From positions 64,335,398-64,399,397 of the forward strand of contig NC_063168.1 of assembly GCF_023159225.1 (NCBI RefSeq): a stretch of DNA of 64,000 bases, read 5' to 3'. Source of the stretch: Perognathus longimembris pacificus. Its lineage: Eukaryota; Chordata; Mammalia; Rodentia; Heteromyidae. The notes under the pieces were generated by a model. The model made no database searches. It was not told where the DNA came from and saw only the letters and a list, made by a program, of their open reading frames with translations. The first letter of the stretch is position 1. Each line of letters begins with the position of its first letter. Position numbers and translations under genes: made by a program. This document shows, in pieces, positions 35,901 through 47,993 of the stretch.

Positions 35901-36244
35901 AAAGTTTTTATTTTTTTTTTGTTTCCAGTCCATCTAAATATGTATATAATGAAATTTTATGCATATTCAGTTCACATTTTAAAAGAACTGATAAAGTTGA
36001 GCATTGGAAAGCTAAGTGAGTAGAAGCTCTGAATACAAGCTCCAGTGCTAAAGAAAATAATTCCACCTTATCAGAAAGTTTATATGATACTGAAACAATT
36101 AATTGCACAAACTTTCCAAAGATTCATTCCTTTCAAATATTATGTCAAATTAATTTGTGCTCTATTTTTTTCTTTGCTCCGAAGGATATTTTCTTATAAA
36201 ATTACAGTGGTATGATTAATTTCAGTAAATTGAACACAAATATA

Positions 36245-36246
<2 letters not shown>

Positions 36247-36291
<45 letters not shown>
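36247..36291. repeat. (GT)n(GCGT)n microsatellite
   Basis: GT repeats ending in four GCGT/GTGC units, at the tail side of the antisense SINE that follows. Confidence 0.95.
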
Positions 36292-36292
<1 letters not shown>

Positions 36293-36500
36293 TGGTCCTG
36301 GGCATTGAACTTAGGGCCTGGGTGCTGTCCCAGAGCTCTTGAGCTCAATATTAGCACTCACAGCTCCACGTCTGCCTTTTTGGTTACTAATTGGAGATAA
36401 GTCTCATGGACTTTCCTGCTCAGGTTGGTTTTGAATCTTGATCCTCAGATCTCAGCCTCCTCAGTAGATAAGATTACAGGTATGGGCAACCAGTCCTGGA
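36292..36500 (-). repeat. B1-like/Geo dimeric SINE
   Basis: CTGGTCCTGGGCATTGAACT is the reverse complement of the Geo arm end. GGTTACTAATTGGAGATAAG is the inter-arm linker, and GATCCTCAGATCTCAGCCTC then GATTACAGGTATGGGC is the reversed B1-like head. Confidence 0.8.
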
Positions 36501-36929
36501 CCAAATACAGTGCTTTTATTTAGTGTGTCAACCATGTTGCCATTGCAGCAAAGACTTTTAAAATATTTTAAATGTATTTCAAAATAGTTTAAAATATAAG
36601 CTCAAGTATTGCATCTGTTTTCATGTCTCTTGAGTATTTTGAATCTGGAAAAATTTTCTTTGCTTTTTGGTTTCTTTTAAAATATGAACAACTTTAGAAA
36701 ATAAGATATGCTTCATATCTGGGTTGGCTGATGTTTCTCTTGCTTAGATTTGCTTTCTGCATTCTAGGCCACAAGAATGCACAAGAGAGAGTGTGTCATT
36801 TTTTTTTAAAGATATATTCACATGAGGCATTTAATGAACATTTGTCTGCTATCTAGGGGTCGAGCTTGATCACCTAGCCTCTTTATTTGATTTATCCAGT
36901 ACATAATTTCTATAGTTTCCCAGTGCTGG

Positions 36930-37185
36930 TGTCTAACCTTGTAATCCTAGCTACTCAGATGACTGAGATGTGAGGATTACCAGCCCAGACACAGCAAGTG
37001 CATGAGACCTTTATCTCCAGTTAACCAGGAAGAGCTAGGGGAGGAGCTGTGGCTCAAATGATAGAGCTCTAGCTTTGAGATTCAAAAAAAGAAGACGGAC
37101 TGACAAAACAAGAACAAAAAGCTTAAGGATAGCACCAAGGTCCTGATTCAAGCCTCAGGATCAGCACATACAAAAAACTGGAAGC
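36930..37185 (+). repeat. B1-like/Geo dimeric SINE
   Basis: CTTGTAATCCTAGCTACTCA GATGACTGAGATGTGAGGAT is the B1-like head; TTATCTCCAGTTAACC the linker; GAGCTGTGGCTCAAATGATA GAGCTCTAGC the Geo arm; GATTCAAGCCTCAGGATCAG its end. Confidence 0.8.
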
Positions 37186-37439
37186 CAACACCATGGCAAT
37201 ATCCTAGTTGCCATCCTACTCTTTCCCATTAGATTTGAACCCACTGACTCATGCTTCTTGCCTGACTAGATCTTTATTTTGGAATTGCACAAAAATATTC
37301 TCCAACCCCATCATTTCTCTATTTATCTACCTATCAGTGTTTTACATACACAAGTGCCTCATTAAGTAGCATACTCTTTCTCTTTATTACATCTCCATTG
37401 ATTATTTCATACTAGAAAGTCATAGATTGATATTTCTTT

Positions 37440-38260
37440 TTTATACTTTATAATTTAATACAGAATGATTTTGGTACTCTATTATTTTGTACCAAACATT
37501 GTTACTTGACTCCTGTCAAGCTATTTGTTTTATCTTTGTTAGTTTCACCTCAATTTTTACATTTTTTTCACAGAATAAAAATTCTGGATTAAATTTTTAA
37601 AAACTAGTTTAGGATCTTATAGATGTTATTACTTTGCCTTTTGGCTTCTATTATTCCTGTTAAGAAGCTATTTGTTTTTCATATTGTTTTTATCCTATAA
37701 GCAAAGTGCTATTTTTCCTGAGTCTGTTTTCACAATCTTCTCTTCATTATGTTTTCTCAATTTTTGACACTATATTCTTACGCATGATTGCCATTCTCGG
37801 GATTTGAGAAACTTGCTACTTCTGGAAATCTATGTTTTCCCCACTATCTGGCAATACTACAGTGATGCTTTTAATTCTTAAACTTCTTTTTTCTTTTGAC
37901 ATTCCAATCACAGAGAGCTTCATATTTTCCTAGAGGTGAAGGAGGCCTGTTCATGTTTCCTTTGCTATTATTTTGGTGATTCAAATTAGATAACTATATT
38001 GATCTCTACTCAAGTTCAGTTCTTTAGCTATTTATTCCTTAATCACAAAACATGCTTCATCTTTTCTGAGTTCTTCTTTCTGTTTTTTTGTTTTATTCTA
38101 AAATTTCCATGTGATTCTTTTTTTATGGCTCCCATGTATTCATTTACTTATTGGGGTCAAATTTTCCTGTAAATTTTTTAATTTATTGATTGCAGTGGCT
38201 TTAAGTTCCCAGTTTGCTATTTCCCAAATCTGGATTCTTTAGGGCTGAATATTATTAATT
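37440..38260 (-). repeat. Ancient mammal-wide LINE relic (L1M/HAL1 type), antisense
   Basis: TTGGCTTCTATTATTCCTGT, ATATTGATCTCTACTCAAGT, TCTAAAATTTCCATGTGATT and AGTGGCTTTAAGTTCCCAGT correspond in order to antisense blocks of an old L1-related LINE (GGCTTCCATGATTCCTGTTG..., ATTGATCTATCTTCAAGTTC..., AGAATTTCCATTTGGTTC..., GCTGCTTTAAAGTCC). Family-level call is firm, subfamily is not. Confidence 0.65.
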
Positions 38261-38554
38261 ACATGTTAATTGACTATAACTCACACTTCCCCATTTTCTC
38301 TTCCTGAAGAGGCAAAGAAAAAAGAAGATTTTAAAAGAGATAGAAACAGAAAGTACCTGTTAAGGGAAACAGTGGGCTTGAACTCCATCACTCAAGGGAA
38401 AGGTTACTACTCCACAGGCAGGAAATGTGAGTTAAAGAACCCTTTCAAGTAATTTCTTTTGAGATCTTAGACACTATGTAGATTCCAGATTGTCTTATAA
38501 CCTTGTGGAGGGTGATTATTTTGGTTGCAATTGGTGGTTAGCTTAGTGTTAAGA

Positions 38555-38900
38555 ATTAATTTTTACATTCCTCTCAAATTCATAGGTTGAAATCTATTCC
38601 AATATGTATTTGGATATTAGGCCTTTGAGAGGTAATTGTATCATGAGAGCAGAGTTGTCATGAAGGAGTTTCCTGTTCTCATGAGAAGCCAGAGAACCAG
38701 ATGGTACTTATAGCTCTCTGTTATGTGACAGTTCAATAAGTCGTCCAGAGACTTCAACATAGAAAGATGCTCCTCAGAACCCACGCATACTTATCCTACG
38801 GCAACAATCTCCAGAATTGTAAGGAAAAATAATTATGTTCTTGTAAGCCATCTACTGTAAAATACTTTGTTATGAAATCTTAAAATGATGAAAAATATTG
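38555..38900 (+). repeat. MaLR-type (MLT1/MST-like) LTR
   Basis: ATTCATAGGTTGAAATCTAT, GGCCTTTGAGAGGTAATTGT, CCAGAATTGTAAGGAAAAAT and TAAAATACTTTGTTATGAAA follow the MLT1 LTR consensus in order (TTCATATGTTGAAATCC..., GGCCTTTGGGAGGTGATT..., CCAGAACTGTGAG..., GTATTTTGTTATAGCA). Solo LTR, diverged. Confidence 0.75.
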
Positions 38901-39699
38901 GTTAGACTCAAACTCCTAATACTGTCTTCCATATGATGGAAAGCAGCAGGAACGTCTGCTGATTTATTTCAGTCTCTTACCTTCTGATTTCCTTGCTCCA
39001 TAGAAATTTCCCCTGATAAGCACTCATGGGCTAAAGCAAGCATTTGGGTAAAAGTTTATACAAAGACACGGTGGCTCCCTCCCTGGGGATCCTTCCTTCC
39101 ACCTCACATTCAGAGTAGTATGAAGTCCCTCACCTCCACTCTCAAACTTCTCAGCCTAGTAACACTGACTTTCTGCTTCAGTTCTTGCAGCCAAACGCTA
39201 CACTTGCTGAGATCTCTCAGGAGAAGAGCTGTTAAATGCAAATATTTTCCAGAGTAGTTCTCTTCTTACAAATGACAGATCTTTTCTTGGCCTCTGCCTG
39301 CTTTTTGGCTGCTCTCCTATACTTCCTTACTTCTTTTATATTATGTAAAATTTGTAAGCATTACCTGTATATGGGTTAGTTCAATTCAAACAACTTTACC
39401 ACTAGCAAAACATAACTTCCCCTTTTCTGGTGGATGGTTGCTATGATTTCTGCTCTACTAACTTTACCCTCATCTCATCAAAATCCTCAATATCCTCATC
39501 ATTGAAAAATACAATAGCCACTTTCAGTCTCCTTATTTCTGGACCTAATCTTTTTTAACCCTCTTCTGCTGCACTATTTCTCTGGATGTCAATTTCTTTA
39601 CATGACTCCTATTGTAACCACAGAATTTGGTAGATGGGTAGAGTCTAAACTGGCTCTTCTTTTGTTCTATACTTCTATGTTGACTTCATCTGGTACCAT
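38901..39699. other. Unassigned sequence
   Basis: No feature recognised. Confidence 0.4.
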
Positions 39700-39704
39700 G
39701 GGTT

Positions 39705-39850
39705 ATCCAGTTTCTGTTGCTGTGACAAAATCACTCACGCAAACAACTTACAAAGAGGTGATATGTATTCCGGCTTACAGTTCCAGAGGTTTCAGTCCAT
39801 GACTGGACAGTTTCTTTGTTTCTGGACCTATGATGTTGCAGACCATCATA
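39705..39850 (-). repeat. MaLR-type LTR, 3' part, antisense
   Basis: TGTTGCTGTGACAAAATCAC, then CAACTTACAAAGAGGTGATA and CTTACAGTTCCAGAGGTTTC AGTCCA, is the reverse complement of the MaLR LTR end (GTGAGCCAAATAAACCTC... GGTATTTTGTTATAGCA). The 5' part is missing. Confidence 0.6.
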
Positions 39851-39966
39851 GAAGATGGGTGTGGTAAGTTAGAATTGCTCACTTACTGACAGCCAGGAAG
39901 GGGAAGGAGGCAATGAGAGGGAGAGGAAGAGAAGGAGGAAAAGAAATTCCATTTCAACAGCCTCTA

Positions 39967-40475
39967 ATGTTTTAAAAATTGATTTATTTATTGTCAAAGT
40001 CATGTACAGAGGGGTTACAGTTTCATACATAAGGCAGTGAGTACATTTCTTATCAAACTTGTTACCTCCTCTCTCATCCCCCCCACCCTCCTCCCTTCCC
40101 AACTCCCTCCCCCCTGAGTTGTACAGTTTGTTTACAGTATATAGCGTAAGTATTGCGGTTGCGTTGGTTTGCCTTTTACCATTTTTCTCTCCATGTTGAT
40201 GTTCCCCTTCCTTTCTCTACATCTGATAAATGCATATACAATACCCAAGGTACCAAAATCAGTTACAGTAACATCAGGGATAAAACCATGGGGAAGAAAG
40301 ACAAAAGAAAATGGCATAATTTCACATGGTTGAAAATAACAACACCAATGATAAAGCACTTATTTCCATAACTTGGAGTTCATTTTGCTTAGCATGATCT
40401 TATGCGTTCATATGTACTAGCTATTGAGCTATTGTGATCTTCTGCTAGGACTATCCTAGACATGTACTAATTATT
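39967..40475 (-). mobile_element. L1 3' end (type A), with short target duplication
   Basis: Plus strand: GATTTATTTATTGTCAAAGT CATGTACAGAGGGGTTACAG, then the C-rich mirror of the purine tract (40079-40115), then the 3' UTR to 40475. AGCCTCTA at 39959-39966 and 40476-40483 is the duplication (13 bp with two mismatches). Contains no ORF2 beyond its last part. Confidence 0.88.
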
Positions 40476-40714
40476 AGCCTCTAGTATTGTATGAGTCTGT
40501 TTCTCATTCTTTTAGACGTCTATTCAGATGTCATGGTATTAGAGTTATCTTCTCCAATTGATGTAATTAATAGAAAAGATAAAATAAAACCACTACTTTT
40601 CCATTGTCTATTCCCTTCCCCTCCTCCTGTTTAATAACAATTAATTGTATTAATTTTGGTTTCTTGGCCAGGATTCTAAAACACAAGCAAAACAAAAAAA
40701 ATCATTTTGAAAAA

Positions 40715-41455
40715 TAAAGGAAATAGTCAACAGAATGAAAAGATAACTAACTAACTAAATGGGAGAAAACTTTTGTAAACCATATATCTGAAAAGATGTT
40801 ACTGCCTAAAATGCACAGAGAATTTCCACAACTTTATAGAAAGAAGTAATAAAAATTTTAAAAGGGCAAAGGAATTGAATGGGCATCTAAAGAAGACAGA
40901 AATGGCCAACAGGTGTATGAAAAAGGAAATGTAAACAAAGTATGATTATGATCACCTTGATATTGTTAGCAAAAAATAAACAAAACAACAAACATAACAA
41001 GTGTTGGCAATGTTCTAGAACAATTAAAACCCTTTTACATAGTTGGTTGGAATTCAAATGGTGTAACTCCCATGGAGGTTCCTTCAAAAACTAAAAACAA
41101 GTTTCTTGGGATTCAACAGTTTTGTTATTGGGTATTCACCAAAAAGACTTGAAAATCAGAGTTTTGAAGGTGTATCTATACTGCTACATTCATTGTGTTA
41201 TTTTTTTTCACAACATCCAGATTTGGAAACATCTTACATACCCATCAAGGGATGGGTTGATGAAGAAAATGTGGTATATATGTGCAATGATATATGTACA
41301 ATATATCCTTAAAAAAGAATGAAAACTTGCCATTATATAACATGTAGATAACCCTGGAGGATATTATATAGCTGAGATAAGGCAGCTAAGGAAAACATAG
41401 TGATTCCATCTATCCATATGAGGTACCTAGAATAGTAAAACTCATAGACTGTAAG
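40715..41455 (+). repeat. Ancient L1M ORF2/3' UTR relic, first part
   Basis: GTCAACAGAATGAAAAGATA, AACAGGTGTATGAAAAAGGA, ACATCCAGATTTGGAAACAT and GGGATGGGTTGATGAAGAAA follow L1 ORF2 in sense order. Many frameshifts. Continued after a SINE insertion at 41710-41880. Confidence 0.8.
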
Positions 41456-41461
41456 AATAGA

Positions 41462-41705
41462 ACAAAGCTGGACACTGCTGGCAAACCTATAGCCTTAGCT
41501 ACAAAAGAAGCTGAGATTGGAGAATCATGGTTCAGAAGCAACCTATGAAGACAAATTAAGTCTCTCATCTTCACATAACCAGCACAAACCCAGCAGTGGA
41601 GCTGTGGTTCAAATGGTAGAGTACCTACCAGCTATGAACAAAAGAGTTGGGTGAAACCACGGCACCTGGAGTTCAAGTCTCAGTGTCAGCAGAGCAACAA
41701 CAATA
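41462..41705 (+). repeat. B1-like/Geo dimeric SINE inserted in L1M
   Basis: AAGCTGAGATTGGAGAATCA TGGTTCAGAAGC is the B1-like arm; CAGCAGTGGAGCTGTGGTTC AAATGGTAGAG the Geo arm; GAGTTCAAGTCTCAGTGTCA its box-B-like end, then a CAACAA-rich tail. Confidence 0.75.
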
Positions 41706-41709
41706 ACAA

Positions 41710-41880
41710 CCAAAACAAATATAAAAATAATTGAATGGTAGGGGTTGGGAGGAGGAAAACAAGAGGGTTGATTTTCAGAAGTGTGAAGTTTCAGTTATAT
41801 AAAATAAATTCCAAGAAGCTACTCTACAATGTCACACCTAAGCCTAACAGTATGATAAAAGGATAACAGGTATCAATAAC
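41710..41880 (+). repeat. Ancient L1M 3' UTR relic, second part
   Basis: GAATGGTAGGGGTTGGGAGG then GTGTGAAGTTTCAGTTATAT resembles the L1M 3' UTR (GGGGA..., AGAGTTTCAGTTTGGG...), so the SINE above probably split this element. Confidence 0.55.
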
Positions 41881-42271
41881 ATATCAAGAACAAGTATGAG
41901 AGTGAAATGGTGGCATTCGGTTCTCAAGTTTGTGTTTGGGATTGGGGGTGTCAATGATTGATAGCTCGAGACTCAATGACAACGTAGCAGGCCATGTAAA
42001 AGCTCATTGAAAGGACAGAATAAAACTCTTGTGTGGGCACAAGAGGGACAAGAGGGAAAACCCAAACAGAGATGGTCTCAAAATGTAGTGGTTTTTGTTT
42101 GTGCTGGGGCATGGATCTTACTTTAGGATGAAAGATGATTAGTATGGCTTAACTAAACAATAGCTAAGGAAATTCAGAGGTCAGGTTGCTTCACTGAGCA
42201 TGAATATAGTGAATATGAATTCACTATTTTTCTTTGAGAATCCTGTGTTTTTGTAAAATAATCACCTTAAA

Positions 42272-42545
42272 TGGAGCCAGGTGTTTGTAGTTCCTGCCTG
42301 TAATCCTAGCTGCTCAAGAGGCTGGGATCTGAGAATTGTAGTTCAAAGCCAGCCGGAGAAGAAAATTCCATGAAACTCTTATCTTCAATTAACTCCTCCC
42401 CTCCACACACACCCCAGAAAAATAACAAAACACAAAAACAGAAAGCTGAAAGTGATGCAATGATTCAAGTGGTAGAGGGCTAGCCTTGATTAGAAAAGCT
42501 CAGGGACAGTACCTAGGCTCTGAGTTCAAGTCCCAATACCATCAC
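42272..42545 (+). repeat. B1-like/Geo dimeric SINE
   Basis: Best preserved copy of this family here. B1-like arm: CCTGCCTGTAATCCTAGCTG CTCAAGAGGCTGGGATCTGA then AGTTCAAAGCCAGCC. Linker ATCTTCAATTAACTCC. Geo arm: TGATTCAAGTGG (42461-42472), GGCTAGCCTTGATTAGAAAA GCTCAGGGACAGT, and GAGTTCAAGTCCC (42522-42534). Confidence 0.88.
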
Positions 42546-43549
42546 CCCCCACCCCCAGACACACACACTAGCCAGAGAAAGTGTCCTTTTGCAGAGCTCT
42601 AGGGATTCCCTCCTCACCCAAGGAGAAGATGAACAAAAGCTCCAAAAGCAGACAGAAACAGTGTTCTGAAGAATTGGCTTAGAAATTCATTATTTGAAAA
42701 GCACCAACGTGAAGGCAGCTTTGAGATCCAGCATAGGAATCTATAGGGAAGGGTTTTATTGAGTAATACAGAAACAAGACAAAGAATGTTCATGACTAGT
42801 TAGAGTTACATCACTGTCTAATTGGGATTATACCATCAGAAAGTCCTTAGTTATATATGGGTAAATTAAGAGTCAGTTTCTGACTAGTCATGCCTGTTTC
42901 TTCTTTCTTTTATGGAATCATTTAGAAGGAAACTCTGATTCAAATTTTTCCCATTTATGTAAATCAAGTCAAAGTTACCCCATATCTTAACAGTCTTTCT
43001 CTGCTCAGTCACCCCTAAAGACTAATGTTACTAGAGGAAGAGGCTTCCAGTGGAAAAGACAGGACCTGCTGCACCTAAGAAAGGAACTAGGGTACAGTTG
43101 GCAAACAGATGCCAGTCTATGCCTGAGATGACCCCCTTTAAGGGAGATTTTTCAAAATGCACATTATATACTGGAGGAAGTAGAAATGTAGAGAAGTAAA
43201 TAAGTGCTCAGAAGTTAAGAGGCACATATCCTTTATAAATCCATGTTTGGTTTGTTTTGTTCTCAATACCAGTCTCCAAAGCCATTGCTTGTTCTAACAA
43301 ACTATGTTTTCCTCATAATGTCTCTGCAAACATATCAAAATTTAAAAGTAGCAGGAAAAATCAAAAGAAAACAAAACCATAAGTGAACCCCAGAGCAAAG
43401 GAAAGGTCTTATTGAACCACAATTGCAGGTGTTGAGCGTTTTCTCTGATAGTGTAAATAAGTGAGATAATTTTGCTACAGTAACTCTCAATGAATTCTTG
43501 TGTCTTATTTTTCAGCCAAATTAATTTGATTGTCAGATCCATATTTACA

Positions 43550-43550
<1 letters not shown>
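42546..43550. other. Unassigned sequence
   Basis: No feature recognised. Confidence 0.4.
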
Positions 43551-43585
<35 letters not shown>

Positions 43586-43586
43586 G
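43551..43586. repeat. (TG)n(AG)n compound microsatellite
   Basis: About seven TG then eleven AG units. Confidence 0.95.
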
Positions 43587-44029
43587 TTTGTGTGTTAAAT
43601 TTTAGTGATTTGGAAGTTGGGATGCATTTTCTCATTGTAGCAGGAGAAACTCGCCAGTGTCTAAGCAAAGAACTAAATTGCGAAGACATTTTACTTAAAC
43701 AAGTGAAAACTTGGCTCTTAGTTGGTGGTGATTTTATTTTACTTGCACATTAATTTATTATTCTACATTGGTAGCATTTGTACTGTATTGTTTGAAACAC
43801 AAATGTGGACCCATAATACTGGCTTTTGATACCTTTACAAGATCATATTGTAAGACAACATTGGAAATAAAGCTATTATGAATATGCAACTTCCTTACCA
43901 AAGGCCTGAAAGTATGTTTAAAGGTAAGAGTGATAATAAAATCTATTAAACTAGACCATATCATTTTAAACAAGTGGTTGAGTTGTATCTTAGGAGGTAA
44001 TAGATCATGAAGACTTTACTAGGGCTCTG

Positions 44030-44032
<3 letters not shown>
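43587..44032. other. Unassigned sequence
   Basis: No feature recognised. Confidence 0.4.

Positions 44033-44085
<53 letters not shown>
44033..44085. repeat. (TG)n microsatellite
   Basis: About 26 uninterrupted TG units at the tail side of the antisense SINE that follows; likely length-variable. Confidence 0.97.
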
Positions 44086-44087
<2 letters not shown>

Positions 44088-44305
44088 CTATATTGGGGCT
44101 TGAATGCAGGGCTTGGGTATTGTCCCTTACCATTTTTGACTGAGGCTCTAATACTTGAACCCCGCTGCACTTATCACTGTTTGGTGGTTGATTAGAGATA
44201 GGAGTCTCATGGACGTTCCTGCTTGGGCTAGTTTTCAACCACTGTGCTCATGTTTCAGCCTCCCAAGTAGCTGGGATTATGGGAGCCAGACACCAGCACT
44301 TGGCT
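44088..44305 (-). repeat. B1-like/Geo dimeric SINE
   Basis: TTGGGGCTTGAATGCAGGGC reverses the Geo end; GGTGGTTGATTAGAGATAGG the linker; CAGCCTCCCAAGTAGCTGGG ATTATGGGAGCC the B1-like head. Confidence 0.8.
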
Positions 44306-44760
44306 TGAACGGCTATTTTGATGAACGTTTCCAGATAGCTCGCAAACAAGCTATTTGACTTCCAGTAATATATAATAAATGAAGAAAACCAAATAAACAA
44401 ATAAACCAAACATCTGACCAGATAGTCAATATATATAAAACTTTATCCCTTTAATTTATAGGTTCAATTGAGAAGAAGCTACAGAAACCCTCCTGGGGGA
44501 ATTTATGACTGGAGGGATAAAGGGGTGGAAGTCTCACTGGGATGATAAATAATAATAAAAGATTTCACTAATGCAAGTGGTTTCAAGAGAAAATTTTTCA
44601 TGGGCCAAATAATTGTTATAGGAACTGATTTATCAAGCACATAAAGAGAGGAAAAGTAACCTGTAACTGACCAAGGAGAGATATTGAGAAAATTCAATAC
44701 TGAGGGATATTATAGGTATTAATAGAATGAAGAGTTGAAGATGGATTCTATGTCAAATAT
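44306..44760. other. Unassigned sequence
   Basis: No feature recognised. Confidence 0.4.
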
Positions 44761-44845
44761 ATAGCTTTCTCCTCCACTCCTCTAGTGCCCATGACAATGT
44801 CTTGCACACAGTTGTACTAAAGAAATGTTTGAATTATTAAAGAAA
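44761..44845 (+). repeat. Probable L2 3'-end relic
   Basis: CTAGTGCCCATGACAATGTC TTGCACACAGTTGTACTAAA GAAATGTTTGAATTATT parallels the L2 tail (AGTGCCTAGAACAGTGCCTG GCACATAGTAGGTGCTCAAT AAATGTTTGTTGAATG). Confidence 0.5.
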
Positions 44846-46439
44846 ATGAAGAAGAATGCCTCTTAGTGGATACAGATTGCTTAAGGTCATGGGTGAATAA
44901 AAAAAAAAAAAAAGCCTGACAGCAGCCATTCCACTCTTTACACATTCATTCCGAGAAGATTCTGAGAATCAGCACCAAACTATTTTTAAACATTTCATTT
45001 GTCAGCTTTTTGTTATTCATAAAAAAGTCCAATTTGCTTAAAGTGCCTTGGGCAGAGTATGATCAAATTCGTTGATGACAGTGGCATTGAATAAAAATGG
45101 ACAGGGACAGACATACCAGAGCCCATTAAAATGGACCCATGGATAAAGAGCAGTCTCAGCTCGAAACTTGACATCATCTGTAGTATCATGACATAAAACT
45201 AGTTGTAATCAGATTCAGTGTTGACTCCAGAGACCACATTTTCTGATGGCTCAGATGACTGAATTGCACTATGGTTTGACCAAAAATACCTAGGGAGGGT
45301 AATATTTATGAGCAACCATGTTGTCTTCTCTTGTCCATGTTGTTTTACCTTACATTGTTTTTCCTTACAGATCTATCAGGGAAAGACATTCTTACGTAGA
45401 GCTTTTGTCTCAAGCACATATGTAGGTTTGCAAGCTCTTATATCTGGGTACTCAACCATCAATATGGCTGTGATTTTGATGACACATTAGGAAAAAGAGT
45501 GGTACATAAATGAGCACAGTGCTTCACAGAATCTCTTTCATTAGCATATTTATATATGACACTACCCAGCTTTCTGCACACAAACCACTTTTCCAGTATG
45601 GCAACCACAGAATGAAGTAGTTAATGAGGAACCAGGACATAGTCTGATAGGCCTTGAAACTGGAAAGCCAAGCCAAGAAAATTCAGACTCCAGAGATATT
45701 GAGATCACATATCCAGCTTCTACCAAATGAGTTCTTGCATCAAAGCATGGGTGGTATTTCTTGTTGTTTTTTGTTTTTGAATCAGGGTCATATCAAAGAT
45801 TGAAGGGCAAGAAAGGTAAAGCAATTGAGCCTTGCAAGAGGTTGGGAGTGCAATCCTAGGTGACAGTTCTGAGAAATTTTCCTTGAAGATTCACAGTCTG
45901 CGTCGGTGGTTGCATCTATCCTTTTCTCAAAGAGGCTTTGAGCTTCTTCACTTGGAAAAAGCTGCCAATTAAGTCTTCTGAAGATCTGGGTGAAAGAGAA
46001 GTTTGTAAGGCATCAGGAAAGCCAGAGAAGGGATGGCTCAGATGCTAAGGCACCAACCAAGAAGTCTGTATCCGGAGATGTCATTTAAAAGGGTCCGCCT
46101 ATAGATATGAAGGAAACCATGTGATTACAAGTAAACACACTGGATGGTAAAAGAAAAAAATACTGGGACATTGACACAGTGAGACTAAAGGAGGCTATTC
46201 ATAGGAGAAGATCACATAGGCTCAATAGCATGCGCATCTGACCATATAAAATAATGTTTATCCAAATGAACTCTAGGAAATTGAAACAAGAGTTCTTTTC
46301 TCTTCATTGTTATTTTTGTTTTCATTTCTTTTTGTATTCTTTGTTCATGTATCTGTCTGTGGGAGGGTAAGAGGAGGCACAGAAATGGTGGGACAAAGGT
46401 GAACAAATGAACTTGCAAATATCATAGGAAGTTGCATTC
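44846..46439. other. Unassigned sequence
   Basis: No gene or repeat recognised, except an A15 run at about 44899-44914. Confidence 0.4.
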
Positions 46440-46960
46440 TTTGACAATTATCTGAGAAGGACAAACATATTCATGCCTGTAACATGGAAGCCACTACACG
46501 TTTAGTTAATGGCTAAAATAGAGACATAATCTAGAAGTCCTTCAGCAAACAGTTGTTTAAATGAATTGTGGTCCGTTCATCACATGGAATACATCTCAGC
46601 AACAAAAAGGCTCAAAGTATGCAACATCTTGGATCTATATCGATTTACCCTTACTGAGAAAGACTAAATTTTTGAAATGAAAAAATTATAGAAAGAGGGA
46701 ACAACTATGTTTGCTAATGTCCAGGGACAATAATTGGGGGAGAGTAAATAGAAAGGAAAGCCAATCAAAGAGATTTGTGGTGCTAGAAGGTTCTGGTCAT
46801 ATGAAGGCCAATAATGTTGGGGTGATATTCTAATATAATATGAAACTATGTTAGCTTTAGGTGAAATTGAGTAGAAGATGGAAGATATTTCTATTATTCC
46901 ATAAAACTTCATGTGAAACTACATTATCTCAAAATTAAAATGTCAATTTTTCAACATTCC
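46440..46960 (+). repeat. Ancient L1M (L1MC/L1MD-like) 3' end
   Basis: AGAAGTCCTTCAGCAAACAG, CACATGGAATACATCTCAGC AACAAAAAGG, ATGCAACATCTTGGATCTAT and, at the end, TTCATGTGAAACTACATTAT CTCAAAATTAAAATG follow the L1M 3' end in order. Confidence 0.8.
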
Positions 46961-47877
46961 CATGAGTTTAAAGTTAAAACTTCAATATATTATCTTCATT
47001 CTACAGTTCAAACCATACATTACATTGCTAGATTCCAGGGATACAGAGAGTAATGGGCTGAGGAAGTGACTTAGATTGTATTTTCTAGCTGTGGAGTGAC
47101 CTTAAAGTATTTTGAGAAGAGAAATACTTTAGTTGGATTTATGTTGAAGAAAAGTCATGATTTCCTATATGATGTGGCTTTGAAGTGTAGGCTGGGAAGG
47201 CTTAGAGCTTGGGTAGGAAGACTGGACAGAAGACAAGAGTGATTGGTACCCTTCTGGAGAAACTTGAGTGGGGGTGGTCTACTAAGGCAAAAATCTCAGC
47301 ACATGAGGAGTGAAACACAAGAAATAGATTGGTAATAGATTAATAGAATGTAGTGGTGGCTTCGGTTTGGAAGGTGTTTGCCTTTGGTGGGACTTGGGCA
47401 AGGAAGAAGAGTCAAGAACTTGTTCTAGAGTCTTCTGAAACAAGGTGAAGACTTCTCAATGGGCAAGGAAGAAGAGTCCCGACGGATTATCAAGAACTCC
47501 ATCAATCTCACCATCCCATTATCTTTCTACAGGGAAATTGTGGTCAAGAATAATGAAACAGCGGTGTCATCTCAAAAATTTGCCTTCCTAATTCCATGAA
47601 TTTTTCCTCAAGAAATATTTATAGTAATTGCCCAAAATTTCCTAGAAAAGATGTATGTCATGTGTTTATGGTACTAAACACAATTCTTTCCTTTTGAAAA
47701 GAAGCAGCTAAAGAAGAAAGCTAGGGGCTGTCCACATTACTGCCTTGCTATATTATTTGAAGGAAGAGGGGAGGATTATTACATTCATTGTGAACCTACT
47801 CACATAGCACAGGGCTAGATCCTGAAGCAGAGGCTTAAGGTGAACGCATGGTGCAATATGCACACCTGTGATTCTTA
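46961..47877. other. Unassigned sequence
   Basis: 47050-47380 vaguely resembles an old interspersed repeat I cannot name. Otherwise nothing recognised. Confidence 0.35.
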
Positions 47878-47993
47878 TTTTTATTATTACTTTTTATTAT
47901 CATTATAAAGGTGATGTACAGAGGGTATACTGCTTCATAAGTCAGGTAATGAGTACAATTCTTTTTGGACAATGTTACCCCTCCTTGAAGCTC
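47878..47993 (-). mobile_element. L1 3' end (type A), very short
   Basis: Only the last part of the 3' UTR remains: AAAGGTGATGTACAGAGGGT, GCTTCATAAGTCAGGTAATG AGTACAATTCTT, reverse orientation, with an AT-rich tail at its left. Confidence 0.8.

Noticed and set aside
5844..44085. CRISPR-like or satellite array from repeated GT/CA blocks
   Set aside because: They are isolated microsatellites, mostly at SINE or L1 tails, without spacers or regular spacing.
47050..47380. Old LTR or MER-type repeat
   Set aside because: A vague resemblance in several short blocks; I could not name a family or find boundaries.
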